A stretch of DNA of 64,000 nt from Flavobacterium sp. ACN2 (GTDB taxonomy: Bacteria; Bacteroidota; Bacteroidia; Flavobacteriales; Flavobacteriaceae): NCBI RefSeq assembly GCF_002303885.1, contig NZ_MRCM01000002.1:372001-436000 (forward strand), given 5' to 3'. Positions 49,628-59,050 of this stretch are shown here, piece by piece. The translations under genes were made by a program, and so were the position numbers. How positions within the stretch are numbered: position 1 is the first letter of the stretch; each line of letters opens with the position of its first letter. The notes beneath the pieces were generated by a model. It was not told the origin of the DNA. It searched no databases and worked only from the letters and a program-made list of their open reading frames with translations.

Positions 49628-51490
49628 ATGAAAAATCAAAAAACATCTATTATCTATAAATTAGCCTTATTGGTATTGTTGTTTTCCGCTTCCGCGAAAG
49701 CGCAAATTCAAAAAGTAGAACCGCCTTTCTGGTACGCTGGAATGAAAAATTCAGAACTGCAGATTATGTTCTACGGAAAAAACATTGCACAGTATGAAGC
49801 TTCGGTTTCAAACAATGTTGTAATTAAAAATGTAGAAAAAACAGAAAACCCGAACTATCTTTTCGTGACAATCGATACAAAAGACGTAAAAACTTCTGAA
49901 TTGGTTTTCTCTTTCAAAAACAATAATAAAGTTGCCTTTAAACAAAAATATGCTCTAAAAGAAAGAAGAGCGAATTCGGCCGAAAGAAAAAGTTATGATG
50001 CATCTGATTTGATGTACTTAATTATGCCGGATCGTTTTGCTAACGGAAATCCTAAAAACGACAGCGATGCTTCTTTAACTGAAAAAGGAAACCGTCAAGA
50101 TCCAAGCGGACGTCATGGTGGCGATATCGAAGGAATTATTAAAAACTTAGATTATATTTCTTCTCTTGGTGCAACTACAATATGGAGCACACCTTTATGC
50201 GAAGACAACGACAAACAGCATTCGTATCATACGTACGGACAATCGGATGTTTACAAAATCGACCCACGTTACGGAACAAACGATGATTACGCTCGTTTAT
50301 CGGCAGAAATGCACAAAAATAACATGAAACTGGTTATGGATTATGTTACCAATCACTGGGGAATTACGCACTGGATGATGAAAGATATTCCAACCAAAAC
50401 ATGGTTCAATCAATTTGAAACTTTTACACAAACACACCACAGACGTGAAGTAATTACAGATATTCACGCTTCTCAAATAGATCAGGAAGTTTGTGTTGAC
50501 GGCTGGTTTGTGCCTTCAATGCCAGACTTAAATCTTAGAAATCCTTTGGTTGCAAAATATTTAACTCAAAATGCAATCTGGTGGATTGAATTTGCAAATC
50601 TTGATGGTTTCAGAGTAGATACTTATAACTACTCAGATAAAACTGCTATGGCAAATTGGGCAAAATCTATTACAGATGAATACCCTAATTTTAACATTGT
50701 AGGTGAAATCTGGATGCACAATCAAGCAAATTTAGCTTTTTGGCAGAAAGACAGTAAAATTGGTGCTATTGAAAACTACAATTCGAATCTTCCAAGTGTA
50801 ATGGATTTTACGCTTCAAAGTCAGATTACTTCTGCCTTTAGTGAAGATGAGCCAAACTGGGATAGCGGATTGATTAAATTCTACAACAATTTTGCTATGG
50901 ATTTTCTATATCCAAATACCAATAACATTTTGGTTTTTGCCGAAAATCATGACACGGATCGTATGAATGAAAAATTCAAATATGATTTACCAAAATACAA
51001 ACTGGCAATGACTTTATTGGCAACAGTTCGTGGAATTCCGCAAATCTATTACGGTTCAGAGATCGGAATGGGTGGAGATAAAGGCAAAGGCGGAGATGCC
51101 GATATTCGTCAGGATTTTCCAGGCGGATGGGCTGGGGACAAAAACAATGCTTTCACCAAAGAAGGAAGAACTCCAGAACAAGCGGCTTACTTTGATTTCA
51201 GTGCAAAATTATTCAACTGGAGAAAAACAAACGAAGCGGTTCATTTCGGAAAAATGAAGCATTATATTCCAGAAAATAATACGTATGTGTATTTCAGATA
51301 TACTGATAATAAAACGGTTATGGTGGTTTTCAATAACAATGCAAAAGAGCAGGTTGTAAAAACAAACCGCTTTAAAGAAAGCATCAAAAACTACAAATCA
51401 GGAAAAGATGTTATTTCAGGAAAAACATTCGATTTAGCTTCTGAAATTACTTTAGAACCAAAATCAGCTTTGGTTTTAGAATTGGAATAA
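49628..51490 (+). CDS. susA: GH13 neopullulanase/cyclomaltodextrinase-like (SusA-like)
   Basis: 620 residues. Signal peptide (LALLVLLFSASAKAQ), N-terminal cyclomaltodextrinase-type beta domain (residues about 25-115), GH13 barrel and C-terminal beta domain. Catalytic regions are DYVTNHWG, GFRVDTYNY (nucleophile Asp), VGEIWMH (general acid Glu) and FAENHDTDRM. It most likely cleaves imported maltodextrins, pullulan pieces or cyclodextrins in the periplasm. It starts 12 bp after the esterase-like gene. Confidence 0.93.
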   Translation: MKNQKTSIIYKLALLVLLFSASAKAQIQKVEPPFWYAGMKNSELQIMFYGKNIAQYEASVSNNVVIKNVEKTENPNYLFVTIDTKDVKTSELVFSFKNNNKVAFKQKYALKERRANSAERKSYDASDLMYLIMPDRFANGNPKNDSDASLTEKGNRQDPSGRHGGDIEGIIKNLDYISSLGATTIWSTPLCEDNDKQHSYHTYGQSDVYKIDPRYGTNDDYARLSAEMHKNNMKLVMDYVTNHWGITHWMMKDIPTKTWFNQFETFTQTHHRREVITDIHASQIDQEVCVDGWFVPSMPDLNLRNPLVAKYLTQNAIWWIEFANLDGFRVDTYNYSDKTAMANWAKSITDEYPNFNIVGEIWMHNQANLAFWQKDSKIGAIENYNSNLPSVMDFTLQSQITSAFSEDEPNWDSGLIKFYNNFAMDFLYPNTNNILVFAENHDTDRMNEKFKYDLPKYKLAMTLLATVRGIPQIYYGSEIGMGGDKGKGGDADIRQDFPGGWAGDKNNAFTKEGRTPEQAAYFDFSAKLFNWRKTNEAVHFGKMKHYIPENNTYVYFRYTDNKTVMVVFNNNAKEQVVKTNRFKESIKNYKSGKDVISGKTFDLASEITLEPKSALVLELE

Positions 51491-51515
51491 AATTTAAACG
51501 CAAAGTTTTTTTTCT

Positions 51516-51576
51516 GCCACGAATTCACGAATTTTTATTCTCACAGATTTTAAAAAATAATTCGTGAATTCGTGGC
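51516..51576. repeat. 18-bp perfect inverted repeat between two GH13 genes
   Basis: The arm GCCACGAATTCACGAATT at 51516-51533 recurs inverted at 51559-51576, with an AT-rich 25-nt loop. The internal palindromic GAATTC is a repeat-type signature. It lies in the 127-bp gap between the SusA-like gene and the next GH13 gene. Confidence 0.85.
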
Positions 51577-51617
51577 TATTTTTTTCAACACAATCCATCC
51601 TAAAATATTCTAAAATA

Positions 51618-53285
51618 ATGAAAAAATACACTTTCCTTTTTTTATCTTTAGTATACTTAACAATGAGTTGTTCTGGCTCAAAATCAGTTACAATGAATAA
51701 CGAAAACACTTCGAAAATACCTTTCGTTTGGGAAGGGGCAAATGTTTATTTTTTACTTACAGATCGTTTTTACAATGGAGACACTTCCAACGACGTCAAT
51801 TTCAATCGAACCAAAACTCCGGGAAAATTACGTGGATTTGAAGGTGGTGACATCATCGGAATTACCAAAAAAATAGAATCGGGATATTTTGAAAAATTAG
51901 GAATCAATGCCATTTGGCTTACGCCGATTGTAGAACAGATTCATGATGGCGTTGACGAAGGAACTGGATTGAGTTATGGCTTTCACGGTTATTGGGCAAA
52001 AGATTGGACGGCTCTCGATCCGAACTTTGGAACAAAAGAAGATTTAGCCAATCTGGTAAAAAAAGCACACGAAAAAGGCATCAGAATAATTCTGGATGGC
52101 GTAATTAATCATACAGGACCAGTAACTCCCGAAGATCCCGTTTGGCCTTCTGACTGGGTAAGAACTGGCGTAGTATGCGATTATAAATCTTTTGAAAATA
52201 CTACGATGTGTACTTTGGTTGAGAATCTTCCAGATATTAGAACTGAAAGTGTACAAGAAGTCGAACTCCCTCCTTTTTTAATAGAAAAATGGAAAAAAGA
52301 AGGACGTTATGAAAAAGAAATTGCTTCGTTGGATGAATTCTTCAAAAGAACAGGATATCCAAGAACACCAAAATATTACATTATAAAATGGTTGACCGAT
52401 TATATTCTGGAATTCGGAATTGACGGTTACCGTGCCGATACTGTAAAACATACCGAAGAAGGCGTTTGGGCAGACTTTAAAAAAGAATGTGATTATGCAT
52501 TTGAGACTTGGAAAAAACACCATCCGATGCAGGTTTTAGATCAGAATCCGTTTTATACTATTGCCGAAGTTTACGGTTACGGAATCAGCGGTGGGCAGGA
52601 TTATGATTTTGGAGATCGAAAAGTAAATTATTTTCAGAATGGTTTCAACAGCATGATCAACTTTGAATTTAAATGGAATGCTGCTCAAAACGATTACGAA
52701 GGTTTATTTTCGAAATATTCTAACGCTTTGAACAATGAACTAAAGGGATATTCTGTCCTTAACTATATGTCTTCTCATGACGATGGGCAGCCTTTTGATG
52801 CCAATCGAGTAAAAAGTATCGAAACCGCAAATAAACTACTGCTTTCGCCTGGAATGTCTCAGGTTTATTATGGTGATGAATCAAATCGTTCTTTAGTTGT
52901 TGAAGGCACTCAAGGTGATGCAACTCTACGTTCTAATATGAATTGGGAGGAGATTCAGAACAATCCTGAAACGCAAAAAATACTTTTGCACTGGCAGAAA
53001 TTAGGCCAGTTTAGACGAAATCATCCTGCGGTTGGAGCTGGAGTTCATAAACTCATTAATCCGTATCCTTATACTTTTTCCAGAATATTTACAAAAGGCT
53101 CTTTTACAGATAAAGTAGTTATCGGAGTAGATTTACCAAAAGGCAGAAAAGAACTTCCAGTTGGCGATATCTTCCCAAACGGAACTAAATTAAAAGATAC
53201 TTATTCAAATCAAGAAGTCGAAGTAATTGATGGGAAAGTGATTATAGACAATGATTTTGACATTGTTTTACTAGAAGAGATTTAA
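51618..53285 (+). CDS. GH13 alpha-amylase lipoprotein (SusG-like)
   Basis: 555 residues from the ATG at 51618; the earlier in-frame ATG adds 18 unlikely residues inside the repeat. The lipobox SLVYLTMSCSGS marks a lipoprotein, as in SusG, and the surface is likely. GH13 regions are DGVINHTG, GYRADTVKH (nucleophile Asp), AEVYGYG (general acid Glu) and MSSHDDGQ. The start of the mature protein is Thr/Ser rich. It may cleave starch at the surface, complementing the T9SS-exported amylase. Confidence 0.92.
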   Translation: MKKYTFLFLSLVYLTMSCSGSKSVTMNNENTSKIPFVWEGANVYFLLTDRFYNGDTSNDVNFNRTKTPGKLRGFEGGDIIGITKKIESGYFEKLGINAIWLTPIVEQIHDGVDEGTGLSYGFHGYWAKDWTALDPNFGTKEDLANLVKKAHEKGIRIILDGVINHTGPVTPEDPVWPSDWVRTGVVCDYKSFENTTMCTLVENLPDIRTESVQEVELPPFLIEKWKKEGRYEKEIASLDEFFKRTGYPRTPKYYIIKWLTDYILEFGIDGYRADTVKHTEEGVWADFKKECDYAFETWKKHHPMQVLDQNPFYTIAEVYGYGISGGQDYDFGDRKVNYFQNGFNSMINFEFKWNAAQNDYEGLFSKYSNALNNELKGYSVLNYMSSHDDGQPFDANRVKSIETANKLLLSPGMSQVYYGDESNRSLVVEGTQGDATLRSNMNWEEIQNNPETQKILLHWQKLGQFRRNHPAVGAGVHKLINPYPYTFSRIFTKGSFTDKVVIGVDLPKGRKELPVGDIFPNGTKLKDTYSNQEVEVIDGKVIIDNDFDIVLLEEI

Positions 53286-53514
53286 ACCAATAAATATTTT
53301 TTCTCTCGCAGATTTTGCAGATTCGTCGGATTTCTTTTTTAATTACATGCTCCATCTCCTAAATCTGCGAGAGACATATAATTTACTACAGATTTTAAAA
53401 TTCTTTTAATCCTAATAATCTGTGGCTAACATTTTTTTATAATATTTGCTCCCGATAGCTATCGGGATTGCGTAAAACTTTGCGACCTTTGCGGTTAGAA
53501 AAAAACACTGCAAA
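53286..53514. repeat. Repeat-rich gap before the phosphodiesterase gene
   Basis: Contains CTCGCAGATTTTGCAGATT, its inverted partner AAATCTGCGAGAGA, the 18-bp palindrome at 53450-53467 and, at 53473-53500, the CTTTGCGACCTTTGCGGTTA word of the dispersed family. The repeat ends 18 bp before the start codon at 53515, so it contributes directly to the upstream region. No ORF is seen. Confidence 0.8.
53450..53467. repeat. 18-bp perfect palindrome TCCCGATAGCTATCGGGA, copy 1
   Basis: Fully self-complementary 18-mer. An identical copy lies at 54249-54266, so the two flank the phosphodiesterase gene. Confidence 0.9.
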
Positions 53515-54192
53515 ATGCTCAAAATTGCACATCGAGGCGCCAAAGCCTACGAACCTGAAAATACTTTACAAGCTTTTCAAAAGGCCTTAGACTTAAATTC
53601 TGATGGAATTGAACTAGATGTTCATCTAAGCGCTGACGGACATGTTATCGTAATTCATGACGAAACCATAGACAGAACCACCGATGGAAAAGGTCTTGTA
53701 AATGATTTTACTTTAGCTGAATTGAAATCTTTTTTAATTGATGGTAAATACCAAATTTCAACTCTAAACGAGGTTTTTGATTTGGTTGACAAAAAATGCT
53801 TCATCAATATAGAATTAAAAGGTTTAGGAACTCCAAGCAAAGTTGTATCTCTTATAGAACAATATATCTCAGAAAAAAACTGGAATTACAGTCATTTCAT
53901 CATTTCAAGTTTTGATTGGAATATGCTGGAAGAAACCTCAAATCTAAATCCGAATATTCCAATTGGTATTTTAACAGAAGAAAATCTTGAAACCGCTTTG
54001 GCTTTCGCCGAAAAAATAAAAGCAAAAGCCATTCATCCTGATTTTAATTTATTGAATGAAGAAAATGTTCGACAAATTCAGGAAAAAGGATTCTTAGTTT
54101 TACCTTGGACAGTAAACACAAGAGAAGACATTGAAAAAGTAAAAAGCTATAAAGTAAACGGAATTATCTCTGATAATCCAGATAAAATATAA
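53515..54192 (+). CDS. Glycerophosphodiester phosphodiesterase-family protein
   Basis: 225 residues without a signal peptide, so cytosolic. TIM-barrel GDPD family, hydrolysing glycerophosphodiesters to glycerol-3-phosphate and an alcohol. Motifs: IAHRGAKAYEPENT (general His), GIELDVHLSADGHVIVIHD (metal Glu/Asp and His), LNIELKG-like INIELKG, and VLPWTVNT. Length is typical of UgpQ. It is flanked by two identical palindromes. Confidence 0.92.
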   Translation: MLKIAHRGAKAYEPENTLQAFQKALDLNSDGIELDVHLSADGHVIVIHDETIDRTTDGKGLVNDFTLAELKSFLIDGKYQISTLNEVFDLVDKKCFINIELKGLGTPSKVVSLIEQYISEKNWNYSHFIISSFDWNMLEETSNLNPNIPIGILTEENLETALAFAEKIKAKAIHPDFNLLNEENVRQIQEKGFLVLPWTVNTREDIEKVKSYKVNGIISDNPDKI

Positions 54193-54248
54193 AATCAGCT
54201 ACGAGAAACTTTGTCAAAGTTCATCAGGGTTCAATAAAAAATTCGTGA

Positions 54249-54266
54249 TCCCGATAGCTATCGGGA
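54249..54266. repeat. 18-bp perfect palindrome TCCCGATAGCTATCGGGA, copy 2
   Basis: Identical to 53450-53467. An in-frame GTG (54245) overlaps the palindrome and would extend the next gene, but the first plausible ATG lies at 54284. Confidence 0.9.
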
Positions 54267-54283
54267 GTGGCAACCAAAAAAAT

Positions 54284-55492
54284 ATGATCAAAAATTTCGA
54301 CATAATCATCGTTGGCGGAGGCGCTGCAGGTTTTTTTACCGCGATTAATATTGCAGAGAAAAATCCGAAACTTAAAATTGCCATTTTAGAAAGAGGAAAA
54401 GAAGTGCTTTCTAAAGTTCGCGTTTCCGGAGGCGGAAGATGCAACGTTACGCACGCCTGTTTTGAACCTAATGAATTGGTAAAATTTTATCCTCGTGGCG
54501 AAAAAGAACTTCGCGGGCCTTTTCATCAATTTTGTTCTGGAGATACTATTGAATGGTTTGAAAAACACGGCGTAGAATTAAAAATTGAAGAAGACGGAAG
54601 AATGTTTCCTGTTTCCAATTCATCCCAAACTATTATTGACTGTTTCCTTAAAGCAACCGAAAAACTAGGCATAAAAGTGCTGACAGGACAAAGCGTTCAA
54701 TCTATTTTCAAAAAAGAAAATCATTGGAAAATAGATACACAAAGCGACAATTATGCTGCCGAAAAATTAGTTATGGCAACGGGAAGCAACCCAAAAATTT
54801 GGGAAATGCTTCAGGAACACGGACACGCAATTGTGAGCCCCGTTCCTTCCCTATTTACTTTCAATATCAAAGATTCTCGAATTAAAGAACTACCCGGCGT
54901 TGCGGCACAAGTAACCGTAAATGTAAAAGATACTAAATTAGAATCTACAGGACCTTTGTTAATCACGCACTGGGGAATGAGCGGACCTGCAATTCTTAAA
55001 CTTTCGGCTTGGGGCGCTCGTATTTTACATGATAAAAATTATCAATTTACCATTTTCGTTAATTGGCTAAATGATGTTGATTTTGAAGATGCCGAAAAAA
55101 TCCTAAAAGACTTAAAACAGGAACACGCTAAAAAAGCAGTTTCAAAAAAATCTCCATTTGACTTTCCGAATCGTTTATGGGAAAGTTTAGTTTTGGCTTC
55201 GGGAATTGAAGTTGAAACCAAATGGGCCGATTTATCTAAAATTCAATTGCAGAATCTAACTTCACAATTAACAAAAGCCGAATTTAAAGTAAACGGAAAA
55301 AGCACTTTTAAAGAAGAATTTGTAACGGCAGGCGGAATCGATTTAAAAGAAATCAACTTTAAAACGATGGAAAGTAAAATTCACGAAAATCTTTATTTTG
55401 CTGGTGAAATTGTAAATATCGACGCCATAACGGGAGGATTTAATTTTCAGAATGCCTGGACAAGCGGGTTTATTCTGGCTCAAAATATTTAA
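54284..55492 (+). CDS. BaiN/HI0933-family flavoprotein oxidoreductase
   Basis: 402 residues from the ATG at 54284 (MIKNFDIIIVGGGAAG). Rossmann FAD-binding motif GGGAAGFFTA, KVRVSGGGRCNVTH, the middle domain (GPLLITHWGMSGPAILKLSAWGAR) and the C-terminal FAD motif FAGEIVNIDAITGGFNFQNAW are visible. This family holds NAD(P)-linked flavoproteins of unclear physiological substrate. The GTG at 54245 is less likely because it lies in the palindrome. Confidence 0.9.
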   Translation: MIKNFDIIIVGGGAAGFFTAINIAEKNPKLKIAILERGKEVLSKVRVSGGGRCNVTHACFEPNELVKFYPRGEKELRGPFHQFCSGDTIEWFEKHGVELKIEEDGRMFPVSNSSQTIIDCFLKATEKLGIKVLTGQSVQSIFKKENHWKIDTQSDNYAAEKLVMATGSNPKIWEMLQEHGHAIVSPVPSLFTFNIKDSRIKELPGVAAQVTVNVKDTKLESTGPLLITHWGMSGPAILKLSAWGARILHDKNYQFTIFVNWLNDVDFEDAEKILKDLKQEHAKKAVSKKSPFDFPNRLWESLVLASGIEVETKWADLSKIQLQNLTSQLTKAEFKVNGKSTFKEEFVTAGGIDLKEINFKTMESKIHENLYFAGEIVNIDAITGGFNFQNAWTSGFILAQNI

Positions 55493-55498
55493 TACAAA

Positions 55499-56146
55499 AT
55501 GAAATTTAAAGGAATTATTTTCGATTTAGACGGTACATTAGTCAATTCTTTAGAAGACATCTCAGATGCGATGAATAAAGTGCTTACCGCTTTAAATTAT
55601 CCTACACATACTTACGACACATATCAATATTTTATTGGGAGCGGTTTACGAAATCTAGTAAGTAAAGCTTTACCTGCTACAAACAATTCTGATGATGAAA
55701 TCGAAAGTTGTTTTGAATGTATGGTCGATGAATACACTAAAATCTGTACGCTGAAAACAAAACCTTATGAAGGCATTGTAGAATTGTTAGAAAATCTGAC
55801 TTCTCAAAACATCAAAATGGCAGTTTTCTCTAACAAAGCAGATGAATTGACAAAGAAAATAGCTTATGAATTATTTCCAAAACAATTCGACACAGCTATT
55901 GGTTTAAGCACAGAAGAACTAAAAAAACCAAATCCGTTTGAAGCGATTGAAATCAGTAAAAAATGGAATTTAAAACCCGAAAAAATTCTTTTTGTCGGAG
56001 ATTCTGATATTGACATGAAAACGGCTATAAATGCTAATATGTTTCCTGTGGGAGTAACTTGGGGCTACAGAACAGCAGATGAATTGAAATCTAGCGGGGC
56101 AAAAGCGGTTATTAATAATGCTTCGGAGTTAATCGAAATATTGTAA
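55499..56146 (+). CDS. HAD-family phosphatase (phosphoglycolate phosphatase-like)
   Basis: 215 residues. FDLDGTLVNS nucleophile motif, FSNKADELTKK with its Thr/Lys, KPNPFEA lysine region, and FVGDSDIDMKTA for the acidic metal motif. It is similar to Gph-type phosphatases that dephosphorylate 2-phosphoglycolate and other small esters. It lies 6 bp after the flavoprotein gene and 10 bp before a Crp-family gene. Confidence 0.9.
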   Translation: MKFKGIIFDLDGTLVNSLEDISDAMNKVLTALNYPTHTYDTYQYFIGSGLRNLVSKALPATNNSDDEIESCFECMVDEYTKICTLKTKPYEGIVELLENLTSQNIKMAVFSNKADELTKKIAYELFPKQFDTAIGLSTEELKKPNPFEAIEISKKWNLKPEKILFVGDSDIDMKTAINANMFPVGVTWGYRTADELKSSGAKAVINNASELIEIL

Positions 56147-56156
56147 ATTGTAAATC

Positions 56157-56729
56157 GTGAATGCTGAATTACAAAAACAAATACTATCAATCGCTTCGTT
56201 TTCTGAAAAAGAAATCGAAAAAATAGATTCTTGTTTTGAATATGAAAAGTTTACCGCTAAAGATTCTCTTTCTTCAATGGGAAAAATCAGCAATAAAATC
56301 TTTTTTGTTGTCGAAGGTCTAGCGCGGGTTTATTATTTAAAAGACGGAAAAGAAATTACGACTTATTTAAGTTGTGATGAGGGTTTTATCGCTTCATATT
56401 CCAGTTTTATAAATCAATCCGTTTCTTTTGAAAATATTCAGTGTATTGAAGATTGCGAAGTTCTTTCGATTACTTTCGAAAAAATGCAGTTTCTGTATAA
56501 CGAAATTCCGAATTGGGAACGTGTTGGAAGAATTCTCGCCGAGCAGAATTACCTTTGTATGGCTGATCGCGTTTTAAAACTGCAAATGATTCCGGCAAAA
56601 GAAAAATACCAGACTTTTTTGGCATCGGCTCCAGCCAAAATAATTCAGCGAACGCCTTTAATTTATATCGCTTCCTTTCTCGGAATTACTCCAGAATCTT
56701 TGAGCAGAATCCGTCAGGACATTTCTTAA
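56157..56729 (+). CDS. Crp/Fnr-family transcriptional regulator
   Basis: 190 residues starting at GTG 56157; no better ATG exists. A cyclic-nucleotide-binding-type beta-barrel (residues about 15-125, FVVEGLARVYYLKDGKEITTY) precedes a C-terminal winged helix (APAKIIQRTPLIYIASFLGITPESLSRIR). No Cys cluster for an Fe-S centre is seen, so it is closer to the many Bacteroidetes Crp-like regulators of unknown effector. The MBL hydrolase gene follows after 61 bp. Confidence 0.88.
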   Translation: MNAELQKQILSIASFSEKEIEKIDSCFEYEKFTAKDSLSSMGKISNKIFFVVEGLARVYYLKDGKEITTYLSCDEGFIASYSSFINQSVSFENIQCIEDCEVLSITFEKMQFLYNEIPNWERVGRILAEQNYLCMADRVLKLQMIPAKEKYQTFLASAPAKIIQRTPLIYIASFLGITPESLSRIRQDIS

Positions 56730-56790
56730 CATTTATCAAGTGGATTAAGAATCTGAATTCGAATCTTTGTCAAAATAAAATTTGAAAAAG

Positions 56791-57459
56791 ATGAAGAATA
56801 TTGCCAAAGAAGTTTACCAGATTCCTTTATTTCCGCGCAACGCCATTAATTGTTACGTAATTGAAGATGTTTTAATCGATGCCGGAATTCGAACTTCTTC
56901 CAGTAAAATAGTAAAAGCAATTAAAGATAAATCCATTACAAAACACGCCTTGACGCACGCTCACGCCGATCATCAGGGAAGCAGTAGAATACTCTGCGAA
57001 ACTTTGAATATCCCCCTTTTATGCAGTGAACCTGAAAAAGCATTTGCTGAAAACGGAAATGTAATTACAGAATACCCAAATCCGAATCATATCATTTCTA
57101 AATTTCAGAAAAACTTTTGGGCAGGAAAAGGACATCCCGTTTCTGAAACTTTAAAAGAAGGAGATCAGATCGGCGGATTCACGGTTATTGAAACTCCTGG
57201 ACATTCAAGCGGACATATCTCTTTTTTCAGAGAAAAGGATGGCGTTTTAATTGTAGGCGATGTGATGACCAATATGAATCTTCTCACTACAAAAGTCGGT
57301 TTGCATGAACCTCCCCATTTATTTACTGCTAATAAAGAAACCAATAGAAAATCGATTCTCAAATTGGCATCATTACAACCTAAAATATTGTGTTTTGGTC
57401 ACGGACCAGTTTTATTTAATAATGGAGAACTGGAAAAATTTATTCAAAACATGCGATAA
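56791..57459 (+). CDS. MBL-fold metallo-hydrolase
   Basis: 222 residues from the ATG at 56791; the TTG at 56782 adds three residues. Metal ligands are in HAHADHQGS (HxHxDH), ETPGHSSGH, VGDVMTN and CFGHGPV. Such enzymes include glyoxalase II-like and quorum-quenching lactonases; specific activity cannot be assigned. Adjacent to a Crp-like regulator gene, a possible regulator-enzyme pair. Confidence 0.9.
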   Translation: MKNIAKEVYQIPLFPRNAINCYVIEDVLIDAGIRTSSSKIVKAIKDKSITKHALTHAHADHQGSSRILCETLNIPLLCSEPEKAFAENGNVITEYPNPNHIISKFQKNFWAGKGHPVSETLKEGDQIGGFTVIETPGHSSGHISFFREKDGVLIVGDVMTNMNLLTTKVGLHEPPHLFTANKETNRKSILKLASLQPKILCFGHGPVLFNNGELEKFIQNMR

Positions 57460-57541
57460 TTTTATTAACAAGAATTTACATATTCCGTAAGTTTTCATTA
57501 AGACAATTCTAATAATTTTACTCTCAACTAATTAATCCTAT

Positions 57542-58297
57542 ATGAGAGTAAAATTACTTACTACAATTTCTATTTTCACTTATCAGCTCAGCGTTTCTCA
57601 AACGGAAAAAGTATTAAACGGAAAAGTTTTTTCGCAAAACATTCCGCTTAATAAAGTAGAGGTGATTAACAAAACAGCTCGAATTAGTACCAGAACAAAT
57701 GAGCTAGGCGAGTTTTCAATTTTAGTCCGTCCACAAGACAGCCTTCTTTTTTACTCCAAAGACTATTTCTTTAAAAGATTTAAAATTTCTCAGGAAAACA
57801 TAGAACAAAATAACCTAGTTGTCAATATGATTTTGAAACCGGAAGAACTCGATGAAGTCTTAATTACAACTATAAAATTTCCTCATGTTGGTCCTACTCA
57901 AGAAGTTTCGGATTCGATTACATTAATGAGATCTTCGCAAGATTTACGAAAATATACTGGTGTTTATGACGGTACTATTGCAAACGGAATGAATTTTGGC
58001 GCTATGGGAGCAGGTCTTTTAAGTTTATTTAAAAAAGAAGATAGTGGCAACAAAAAACCTAAAAAGAAAACTCCTGAATTGGATTTCAAAACATTCGCCG
58101 AAGCAACTTGTCCTTTAGATTTTTTTACAAAAGATCTAAAATTAAATCCTGATGAAAAAGCTCTTTTCCTAGAATTTTGCACAGCCGATCCGCAATCTGA
58201 AATTATTCTAAAACAGAAAAATTTACTTTATACAATGGATTTTTTATATGCTAAAAATGAAGAATTTAAAAAATTGAATACTGGAATTAAAAACTAA
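57542..58297 (+). CDS. Exported carboxypeptidase-regulatory-like protein, tandem copy 1
   Basis: 251 residues. A signal peptide (TISIFTYQLSVSQ), a beta-sandwich (KVLNGKVFSQNIPLNKVEVINKTARISTRTNELGEFSI) typical of CarboxypepD_reg domains, a basic linker (NKKPKKKTP), and a C-terminal region with FAEATCPLDFF, LKLNPDEKALFLEFC and LLYTMDFLYAKNEEFKKL. The function is unknown. Its neighbour is a clear duplicate. Confidence 0.8.
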   Translation: MRVKLLTTISIFTYQLSVSQTEKVLNGKVFSQNIPLNKVEVINKTARISTRTNELGEFSILVRPQDSLLFYSKDYFFKRFKISQENIEQNNLVVNMILKPEELDEVLITTIKFPHVGPTQEVSDSITLMRSSQDLRKYTGVYDGTIANGMNFGAMGAGLLSLFKKEDSGNKKPKKKTPELDFKTFAEATCPLDFFTKDLKLNPDEKALFLEFCTADPQSEIILKQKNLLYTMDFLYAKNEEFKKLNTGIKN

Positions 58298-58308
58298 AAA
58301 ATCCGTAA

Positions 58309-59031
58309 ATGAAAGTAAAATTACTCACTACAATTTCTTTTCTTACTTATCAGCTTAGTATTTCGCAGACAGAAAAACTACTTAACGGAAAAGTTGTTTC
58401 TCAGGAAAATGCGCTTCAAAATGTAGAAGTCATTAATAAAACAGCCAAAACCAGCACGAGAACAAATGAATTTGGAGAATTTTCAATTTTAGTGAAAGAG
58501 CAAGACAGTATATTGTTTTTTTCCAATAATTACTTATTTACAAGATTGAAACTAACCGCAAAAGATCTAGAAAAAAACTATCTCATTGTCGAAATGACTC
58601 CAAAAGCTGAAGAATTGGAGAATGTTACAGTTTCTAGATCCGTTTTTAATAAAGCTGAAATTAAAAAAATCGCAAATGATAAAGAAGAAATAAATAAGAT
58701 TATAATTCGAAAGAAATTTGACGAAGTCACTTCAAAAGTGACAGTTTATGACGGGAGGATCAAAAATGGATTAGATTTCAGTTACCCTATTTTTGATAAA
58801 CCGAAGAAAAAAATTGAGCCACGTGATGACCGTTTTAAGAAACTCGTCATCGCTACTTGTCCTCCGGATTTTTTTATGAAGAATTTGAAAATAAAACCCG
58901 AAGAAAAAGAAATTTTCTTAAACTTTTGTAATGCCGATTCGAAATCTAAAACACTTTTAGAAAAATCAAATGATTTGGAATTGTTAGACTTTCTATATGC
59001 TAAAAATGAGGAATTTAAGAAGCTGAAATAG
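58309..59031 (+). CDS. Exported carboxypeptidase-regulatory-like protein, tandem copy 2
   Basis: 240 residues, similar to the preceding protein over its length: the same signal peptide form, beta-sandwich (GKVVSQENALQNVEVINKTAKTSTRTNEFGEFSI), and C-terminal ATCPPDFF, LKIKPEEKEIFLNFC and FLYAKNEEFKKL. The middle differs: copy 2 has a charged insert (RDDRFKKL) where copy 1 has a Gly-rich stretch. It begins 11 bp after copy 1. Function unknown. Confidence 0.8.
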   Translation: MKVKLLTTISFLTYQLSISQTEKLLNGKVVSQENALQNVEVINKTAKTSTRTNEFGEFSILVKEQDSILFFSNNYLFTRLKLTAKDLEKNYLIVEMTPKAEELENVTVSRSVFNKAEIKKIANDKEEINKIIIRKKFDEVTSKVTVYDGRIKNGLDFSYPIFDKPKKKIEPRDDRFKKLVIATCPPDFFMKNLKIKPEEKEIFLNFCNADSKSKTLLEKSNDLELLDFLYAKNEEFKKLK

Positions 59032-59050
59032 CTTAACTTGAAACAAAAAA

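Noticed and set aside
54245..54283. GTG start for the BaiN-like flavoprotein
   Set aside because: It would place the N-terminus inside the 18-bp palindrome; the ATG at 54284 leads straight into the FAD-binding motif.
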